This document shows positions 56,574 through 64,000 of a DNA stretch of 64,000 nt, piece after piece. The stretch is from contig CM027378.1 of assembly GCA_015680905.1 (NCBI GenBank), forward strand, positions 57,933,501-57,997,500, read 5' to 3'. The position numbers and the translations under genes are program-made. A model generated the notes under the pieces. That model was not told where the DNA came from, did not search any database, and saw nothing but the letters and a program-made list of their open reading frames with translations. Each line of letters starts with the position of its first letter. The first letter of the stretch is position 1. Source of the stretch: Coptis chinensis. Lineage: Eukaryota; Streptophyta; Magnoliopsida; Ranunculales; Ranunculaceae.

Positions 56574-58256
56574 ATGAGATTAAGATCTAGTACTCATAAA
56601 CCTTCCATTTTAGTTTCAAGTAGACGCAAAAATAATCGCCTATCTAGAAATTTATAGTTAGAGTTTTTGTATATTAATTAACATAGAATATATCTTTAAA
56701 ACCAATATGGCTTATCAATATATAGACCAACAATCATGTGGTTATTATGCAAACCCTTCACCATGTTCATGTTGTGGTAATCCTTACTATTGGGCTTCTA
56801 AGTGCCCATCATACCAAGAGTTTGGGCTTACTAGCTATAGGATATAATTATAATTATGAGCCTCAATTTTCAAACTTTCATAGTAACCCATACAATCAAG
56901 AGTTTTTTAGTCATCCAAAATATTCATGGAGTTCCACCAAACACAATCAACCGCCCATTCAGCCTCAACCTAACCCATCACAGTACGAGATCAACCAAAG
57001 TAACTCAATCGCCATATCCCAAAAGGGACTCATATCATATCCATTCGCCAATAACTATGACTATCAAACACCATACCAACCAGAACCACACAACTAAGCT
57101 CCCCCTCCGCAAAAAACATTTGAGGAAATAATGGACCTAAATGAAATAATACTTTAGAACCTAGAATGAACAAGATTGATGCTAAACTCACCTACGCCTG
57201 ACCTTTCCACCATGCCAGAACTCAACCACCCATCTAGTTCACCACCCGTCCCAGACCGAATTTCCCGACTAGTAACCAACTCAACAAAAATATATAGGGA
57301 ACAAAATGCCATCACCCAAACTGTGCTTCAGAATCTAGCTCAGATGATTTCCATGATCCCCTCACCTAACATAGAACTTTTAAAATTATCAGAGATCGAC
57401 ACATAAGTAAAACAACCTATTCCCATAACCAAACCATTCGACCTAGTTGAGCCTTACCCTGAATTTCATGAACCATTACCTTCCCATAACCCTCCCATTA
57501 ACCATTGTATTGACTACACACCCTACTTGGATGAGGAAATTCTTGAAGATGACTCTTTAGGACTTATTTTGGATGACCACTCAAGTAATTCGAATGATAC
57601 TATTGAGGACACTCTTAAAGTTCTAGATGAAGAGAACAAAGAAATAGACAAGATAGAACTTGATGAAACTATGATAGAGGAAGAATTTCTCAACCAATTT
57701 TGTGATGCCAATGCTCAACCTACTGATCCACCAACCGATCACCATCCACCTGAGTCACCTCCTGAAATCCAACCATCTACCATAACTAAGCCATCCATTC
57801 ACCCACCATTTCAAAGGAACCTCAAATTTGCACTTGAGCCTTTTGCCTCAGAGATCCTCTATAATTTTTTCAACCCTCATAGTGAAGAGTTTTTGCCTAT
57901 AACACAAACCCATGAGTACACCATTCCTATAGTTGAGAGCCAAGCTTTGACTGAGTGTAGTGAGAAACCTAGTTTATCTTATTTTTCATCATCTGAGCCT
58001 CATGAAAGACATCAGGATCCATACTCCATTCCTTTCTCACCTAAAGTATCACTAGTTCATCTTTTGGGTCATTCTAACTCTTTAAAATAGCTAAAACATG
58101 ATGGTTTGCACATGTTCTTTGATGTGTTGTATAAGTTTTCATTCATTCTTCTACAAGATTACTTCCAATTATACCACTTCATTCTGTTTGGGGGTGCATT
58201 TAGTATCATGTTTTTATGGCTAGACCCCCAACTCTTTCAACTATTAGTTTATAGTT
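56574..58256 (+). pseudogene. Element D coding region: gag start, Cys-rich segment, Pro/acid-rich segment, conserved tail
   Basis: The gag-like start MRLRSSTHKPS at 56574 soon stops. At 56707 a frame reads MAYQYIDQQSCGYY with CSCCGNPYYWASKC, a zinc-knuckle-like array lacking the His. A Tyr/Asn/Pro-rich stretch follows (56820-57097), then DRISRLVTNSTKIY and LQNLAQMISMIP (57270-57360). 57416-58090 is acidic and Pro-rich (EEILEDDSLGLILDD, PPTDHHPPESPP) and includes PPFQRNLKFALEPF. After the stop at 58090 comes the hydrophobic tail with FILFGG and FLWLDPQLFQLLVY (58180-58256). The capsid core and protease seen in A and E1 are missing, so the middle has been replaced or lost. Confidence 0.55.
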
Positions 58257-59495
58257 GATCACGCATTATCCATCTTGTGCCACCCCAGTTTCTTGCTTGT
58301 TTGGAGGTGTGCACAGTCTTAGAGAATCTGACTTAAAACGAACCCACATAAAGTCTCAAGTATCTGACTGTAAACGACTCATAGTACTTTTCAGTGTTCT
58401 CCATTCCAATCTTATATTATGGGAGTACACCATGAGTTCCATTTTTATTTCTTCGTCGTAATTTTGTTTTTCAAAAATAAAACCAATAAAAAATTAAAAT
58501 TTAAAAACATAAACATATATTATTAAGTATAAGGAATCTGACTTTAAAAGACCCATATAATTTTTTGTAACATACAACCTTAATGGAGTTTAGGCCACAA
58601 AAAAATTTCAAACTTAAAAAAAAGTTTCAAATTTTGTTTTGGGGTGGCGTATTTTGGTCTTTCATTTCAAAACATTTTGCCACCCTTTGCCTGTCTAAGT
58701 TAGTTAGTTACATTATTTCATTGTTCCATTGAATTATTTCATGAACCCCCTTCTCCCAAATTGTTTGGGGGTAGTATATTTAATTTTAGCACATTGTACG
58801 TTAACGTATTAAAATTGCATGTGTAAATATCAAAATATATAACCCATGGGCCATGCATAATGCAATTAGGTACCTTAATTTCATTTAATTATTCTATTTC
58901 GCTGAATTTCAGAAGCTAATCCTATAGGACCCATGATATGTGCATGCTTTATTTGTGATCGTATATTATTATTTTATTTATATTAGAGTCCGCTTATGTC
59001 CCAAGCGCTACTTATTATTTCAAGGAACTCATATAGGAGTTGTGTATGTTTTTATTTATTTATATTAGTATAGATTAACCTTTTTTTTTTAGGTGCTCCC
59101 ATTTACAATCATGTTTCTATGGTACCCTCTATCCTTTATTTTCATTCCATACTTTGGGGACAAAGCATGATTCTATTTGGGGGTGGTATAGAAACATGTT
59201 GTAAATGTTTAAGCACATATTAGGTTATTTATTACGTATTATTTGTCGTATAAAAATTAGAAAAGTATAAAAATCATAAAAAAAGTTTATACTATGCACT
59301 TAGTGATAATGGTATTGTTCCCTTCTCCAAGATGATATTGGTCTAGAAATCGAACGTAGTACTTGAATTATGATTTAAATTTTAAAACTTAGATTAATAT
59401 GTAGGTAATAGTCATTGCATCTTTTCATGAACAACTTGCATGAGCATCTTTAATTGTACTTGGTAGTATTTTTCTGAGACCTAGGTTAGAGTACT
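58257..59495 (+). other. 3' region of D with PPT-like cassettes
   Basis: No gene. G tracts occur at about 58635-58646 (TTTTGGGGTGG), 58764-58783 (AATTGTTTGGGGGTAG) and 59174-59186 (TATTTGGGGGTGG). The last is preceded by hairpin CTTTG-GGGA-CAAAG (59152-59165). Homology to E1 47810-48330 (GCTTATGTCCCAAGC block) runs to the F insertion. Confidence 0.6.
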
Positions 59496-60969
59496 TGATA
59501 AAACATAAAATGAGTAGTTTACCTACAAAATGAACGATGAACTCAAAACGTAAGTAAACTAAAACTTTCTTATGAGCCTATATTTATCAAAGTTTCTACT
59601 CTCAATTCTATCGAAATAAAGTGGAGTAACAAATTCGTTCCACTCCTAGTTCTCTAGCATGGAAAGTTTAATAGTCTAATTTGTCGGTCTTAAGTCTAAT
59701 GAGAGCTTTACGAAGGGTGTTATACTACGATACCTATATGAAATTGATTATGTTGAATTTCACTACGAATGCTATGGAAATATGATTGTTTTTGAATCTA
59801 GATAAAGGATTAGAGGGGAATTGAATCCACCTCGAATCCAACTTAATAACCTAGCATAGATTCTTGTATCTCGATTCTTACATTCTTACGGCAAGAAATT
59901 CGAGTTCTAATCCCTAGTGTTCATGGCATTTCTACCGAATACTAACTAACATGTGAGGTCGTCCACCCATTCTCATGGCGAATCACCACCTTCTAGAGTG
60001 GAATAGATTCTACAATGCTTTTACACTATACCACTAAGTTTTCATCAAGGCTTCATCAACCCCTCTAATGGAGGTTTTAGCCTTGAGTCATCAAACCATC
60101 ATTTCCCATTGAATTATAACTACTCATCATATTAAAATTCTAACTTAACTAAATTAACTAACAATGTTTCAATCTACTTAAACTACGAAATGATAATCAA
60201 CAAGAATTAAAACTAGATCTATAAATTGAGATGACAAAAATCAAAATTGACAAAATAACTATTTTATTTATCTAATCAATCAAGAACAATGATTCAAAGA
60301 CTTAATCTAAAACAAGAATTGAAAATGGAACTAAAACTTAATTAATCTACTGAAAACTAGATCTAGAATTATCTATATGGTTTTAGGTCTAACTAGCTAC
60401 CATTAACAAAGAGCTAAGCTTTTGTTTTTATATGTTCAGATCCAAAAATCGTGCATGGGCTTGGAGTCATGTTTTGGGCCAGAGAATCACGCCCAAAACC
60501 CAATACTTTCAGTCCAAAAAGGCCTCTTCAGCTACAGTTGACTTCGACAGACTTTTTGTCCACTTCTATTCCTCTGATTGGGCCAAGGCTTAGACCATTG
60601 GAAAGCTCTTTCCGAGCCGGTCATTTTGACGAAAGGTAGGCCTAATTCCGAGGTCTGAGTCCAAAGATACGGCCCTCGGAAGTTTTGCTGACTTGTGCAC
60701 TGTTTCTGCCCGTGTTAACTTTTCAGCTTTTGACCGGGCTTTACAAAGGCTTTGTCTCCTTGAATCTTGGCCTTTATTCACAGAACTCCTTAGCAACCGA
60801 CCTTTGCTCCTTTATCTCACTAAAGTGGCACATTTCTGCACATAATAGACTTTGAAGCCTGAAATACATAAAAACACGTAATCAGTATTAACTCTTAATT
60901 ATTACTCACATAATTGGTCTAAAAGTATGATTATTAAGGGGTTAAAACTACAGTTTTGGGCTCTTATCA
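59496..60969 (-). mobile_element. 3' LTR of element F (1,474 bp)
   Basis: The minus strand starts TGATAAGAGCCCAAAACTGT at 60969 and ends in TTTTATCA at 59496. Close relative of the E1 and A LTRs. The MSKR frame has lost its start here (TCGTCAAAATGACCGG). Confidence 0.85.
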
Positions 60970-61008
60970 AACCACCCCCAAACAGCATTTTGCTTGTCCT
61001 CCAGCAAA
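60970..61008 (-). promoter_or_regulatory. Hairpin plus polypurine tract of F
   Basis: The minus strand reads TTTGCTGG-AGGA-CAAGCAAA (one stem mismatch), then GCTGTTTGGGGGTGGTT directly before the LTR. Confidence 0.8.
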
Positions 61009-62706
61009 GATGAGAATTAGAATAAGTGACCAAAAATGGAGTTTATCTACTACTCGTTTTTGAAAGTGCGATTGCATTGACCATATGCAACAAGGCCTTA
61101 AACCACTAGGAATTCCCTAGTGGACGAGTTATTGCCTCATGAGAGTTTTCAAGTGAAGGTACTCACAAACTTCATCTATACTACAACGACTAAGAAATAA
61201 AACTATTGTTTCCTCATTCATGTCTCAACTATCTATACATCTCACTAGCAATTGAATAAGAATAACCAAGTCAAAAACCTAAACTAATATATGCATAATA
61301 ATCAATCATCTATGATACAAATATATATACTATGAGTAATACTATGAAATGCCTAGCAGGTTCGTTTCTAAAAACTCGGAATAGCGTCCTTAAGTAGGTC
61401 CTCACATATATGTCAAGACAAAAACCACTCTGATTTTTCCACTAAAGTTTCGCTACTCCAGTGTGCAGTGGGCACACTTTACCTTACAATCTCAATGACA
61501 AACAAGGAAGCTGAAGTCGATCAAACACATCTGCCACTTACTATCACACTAACCTATTCCTAATTGAGCTAGAAGTCTTTATTAGGTGTTGCGGGGATTA
61601 GGAGATGGTTTAAGAAGGAAGGAAATGGATATTCAAAAGGACAAGTCTGAGATAATAGAGTCTTCATATTATGTAACTTAGAGAAAACCTTGTTATTTTC
61701 TTTTGCTTCTATACTTTGTTTCCATCCTTAGCCATATTTTTGTTTTTCTTTTCTTTGGCTTTTGACTCCCTTTTGTTCTATTTTTGGAGTTTTTATTTAT
61801 TTCTATATTTTTTTTTCTTTTCCTTGGATGGAAACTTTTCTTTTTTTTTGAAGCAACTAACTAATTTTTGTTTACACGGGTTTTTTGTTCTTCTTTTCTT
61901 CACTCATTCTATTCTCGGACTTATTCTAGATTGGGTAAGTTGAATTTTTTATTTTGTTTTGTTTTTGTAACAGGGTAAAGGAATTGTGGTTTATGGAAGG
62001 CTAAAGAAAGGCTCGAGGGGCGACTAGCGGAAAATAATTCATAGGTTTGAATTTGGCTATATCGATCCAAAGAGGGCCTAAATTCGCTTAGGATATGGCA
62101 TAGTGATCAAGCAAGTGGGGCGTGTGATTTCTCTATCCGATTTTACTTCTCCCTTGTGTCATTTCTCAAATGTTTCACTCATATAAGGCTTTAGGCTATA
62201 TTCTCACAGGATTTGTAGAATAAGTACTCTAGCCTAGATTTCAGAAACTTATTGCTAACAATCATAGATACTCATGTAATATATTTATATATAGATGCAA
62301 AGATTATTACCTACATATTAACCTTAGTTTCTAACAATTATTCTGATGCAAAAGCTATGTGAGACTTCTAGATTGTTAAGAGCATAGAGAAAGAAAACAA
62401 TACCAATATTCCTAAGTGTATAGCATAAACTTATTTATTTATGTTTTTGAAAATTTTTAACTTGAAAAAAAATGCATATTATACATTTCTATATCCTAAC
62501 AGATGCCTTAATTACCGTGTTTCTATGCCCCCAAACAAGAAAAATGCTTTGTCCTCAAAGTATTTAAATAAAGAGGGTAGAAAAATACCATGGAAACGGC
62601 GTGAAATTCTGGGACATATGCAAACAAGGTTAGAACATACTAATATAGGAAATAAAAATACTTGGACTTAACTCTATAAGAGTTCCACCCATTATGGGGT
62701 TAGCAA
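61009..62706 (-). other. 3' non-coding region of F
   Basis: Matches E1 47820-49570 in reverse, including the T/A-rich low-complexity stretch (61730-61970). Hairpin CTTTG-TCCT-CAAAG (62547-62560) is next to GCCCCCAAACAAG (62527-62539). No gene. Confidence 0.65.
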
Positions 62707-63420
62707 TTAAATTTGCTTGGGACATAAGCGGACAATAACAAAACTAAAACTTACCTTATCTCCGCTTTTAAGCATCCTCCTCCTCCTTAAAGAGATGAGG
62801 TTCCTTCGATCCCCGTCCATTATAACTTGCCAAGCTTGCCGCCATTTATCATCTACTAATGCTAACCTGTTAAGTATTATTATGTCTGATGGGATGTACG
62901 GGGTGACCAAATGAGGCTGCACCTGCCATCCCGGCCAACTCATTATTCACAATGAGCGAACCACCCAATTGGTGGGTCTCATGACTTCAACCCTTTTCCA
63001 ATCTGTGAATTTTTCACAGAATATAGGTAAACAACTATGCATGATGCGGCTTACTAAAACAGGCATAAGAAGATACTTACGCCTCATGCTTTGTGCTCTC
63101 TTAAGACTAGCGACTAAAACTCGGGGAATGTCATATCGGCGCGTCCACCATTAAAGCGAGGAAAATGTCACCTCTGATCTTGTTTGCAGAAATGAGCGCC
63201 ATTCCCCAAAATATTCATCGGGATGAATAACATGGTGGTGCCCTACGTTTAGGGAAAGGCTACCAAGGGCAATGCTATATCGCCCCTAGTCCATTACTCG
63301 AAATACGCCTCTCCCATAATACTCATGGAAATATGTATAATCATAAAGGTATGCATTATCAGTCATATATGCCCATGTGTGAACAGGATCAGGTATTGGT
63401 ATAACTATAGGAGATGTCAT
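62707..63420 (-). pseudogene. Accessory ORF3 of F, internally deleted and frameshifted
   Basis: Starts MTSPIVIPIPDP at 63420 and jumps to AYMTDNAYLYDYTYFHEYYG, skipping the roughly 100 residues that hold the FEDLF to PAEIQ region in E1. A stop (GVFRVMD) is at 63286. Later blocks continue in other frames: ALGSLSLN, the RKYLLMPVLVSRIM equivalent at about 63090-63050, then GWQVQPHLVTPYIPSD and DDKWRQAWQVI (62943-62707). Confidence 0.7.
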
Positions 63421-63479
63421 CTCAACTACTCTTTGAACAGTTCCAAAAAAAAATCCTAGAATGATCCTCTGAAAATTTG

Positions 63480-63670
63480 AATTTTCCGCGTTCCGAAATG
63501 GCGTGGATGCGGCTAAGCTTAGAGGCTTGGTCGCTCGTGGGTTTTTGCAATAACATTGTTTTTTGAAGTCAGCATCCGCCCGGTAGGCTGGTCGCTCGAA
63601 GTAAACTTTTCGGAAGTAATGCGAGTGGTGAGTCGCCTCGACGAAGCGTAAGCGGCTTCGTAAATCTTTG
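63480..63670 (-). repeat. GC-rich block upstream of ORF3 (F)
   Basis: The minus strand has GAGCGACCAGCC (63586-63597) and GAGCGACCAAGC (63525-63536), plus GCTTACGCTTCG and GGCGAC. The core word GAGCGACCAGC is shared with both blocks of E1. Confidence 0.65.
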
Positions 63671-64000
63671 AAAACGAAGTTTGGAGGAAAAAGAAGGAAA
63701 AACTTGGAGTGAAAGGTGAGGGATGATGGTAGGGTGTAGTGTGGTTTGTTAGTGTAGAATGAAGGGGGTTTAATTAGGTTCTGTGCTTCTAAAACGAATC
63801 GGCAAGTTCCCAAATTGTTTTAATGCAATTTCCGGAAATAGAAAAATTCCAAACCCGAAAACGGAAACAAACCATTTTCGTGATTTTCTAAAAATCTTGG
63901 TATCTTTCATAATGGATTTAGAATAGTAATTTCTAAACTCTCCTACATTTCATGCTACCACCACACAATTCATAGATATGCCGATATCGGCCAAATTCTC
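63671..64000 (-). other. F spacer upstream of the GC-rich block
   Basis: Corresponds to E1 about 46230-46560 in reverse (the CCGGAAATAG / AAACGGAAACAA area). No gene is seen up to the window edge. Confidence 0.5.

Larger units (their letters stand above)
52458..59495 (+). mobile_element. Element D: Athila-related non-autonomous element, right end outside the window
   Basis: 5' LTR 52458-53788, PBS 53791, GC-rich leader, LINE insertion, gag start, a Pro/acid-rich coding region without gag core or protease, the conserved DPQLF tail, and a 3' region homologous to E1 47810-48330. It is interrupted at 59496 by F. ORF2 and ORF3 are absent. The 5-bp left flank is CAGGT. Confidence 0.75.
59496..64000 (-). 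mobile_element. Element F: Athila-like element, 3' half
   Basis: On the minus strand: ORF3 (63420-62707), 3' non-coding region, hairpin and PPT (61008-60970) and 3' LTR (60969-59496). The 5' half lies beyond the right edge. It is inserted in D; the left 5-bp flank is GTACT. Confidence 0.8.

Overview
The window is plant nuclear DNA, most likely from a dicot with a large, repeat-rich genome. It is AT-rich and has no intact host gene and no rRNA or tRNA gene that I can see. It holds Athila- and Tat-type Ty3/gypsy retrotransposons, CACTA transposons with plant TNP2/TNPA genes, a hAT element, an L1-type LINE, and plant gene fragments with plant-style introns. The sequence does not identify the species.

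Layout, with nesting read from target-site duplications (TSDs) and from interrupted homologies. Element B (minus, 29009-33542) is an old Athila-like fragment. Into its left part went element A (minus, 1-29008; its 3' LTR lies off the left edge). A was then broken three times: by a solo LTR (3266-4543, TSD GTGAT), by a 14.2-kb CACTA transposon with decayed TNP2 and TNPA genes (4567-18723, TSD TAT), and inside its LTR by a second CACTA (21103-28044, TSD TAA). The second CACTA carries intron-containing fragments of host genes (MORC-type ATPase, CLC chloride channel, GRWD-type WD40 protein) and a hAT element (23419-24676, TSD ATGACTAC).

Into B's gag went element C (plus, from 33543), which has a Tat-type gag. 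C contains a foldback repeat and a minus-strand LTR (G). G was split by the best preserved element, E1 (38691-51004, TSD CCCCC), which has both LTRs, PBS and PPT. C's 3' LTR starts at 52201 and is broken at 52457 by element D (plus). D was in turn hit by a LINE (minus, about 54200-56225) and by element F (minus, 59496 to the right edge).

The A/B/D/E1/F family lacks reverse transcriptase, RNase H and integrase wherever its interior can be read. Its layout is LTR, tRNA-Asp-like PBS, GC-rich leader, gag, aspartic protease, a conserved tail ending in a DPQLF motif, then one or two related accessory ORFs (ORF2, ORF3), PPT and LTR. Such elements would need pol enzymes in trans. Three structures recur: (1) hairpin plus G-tract cassettes resembling the PPT, repeated along each element; (2) GC-rich blocks in front of both gag and ORF3; (3) a short open frame starting MSKR inside the LTRs.

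The only long uninterrupted protein-coding frames are ORF3 of E1 (309 codons) and the 3' part of the LINE (476 codons). Most other genes are broken by stops and frameshifts. Some frameshifts may be sequencing errors, because E1's two LTRs differ mainly by small indels.
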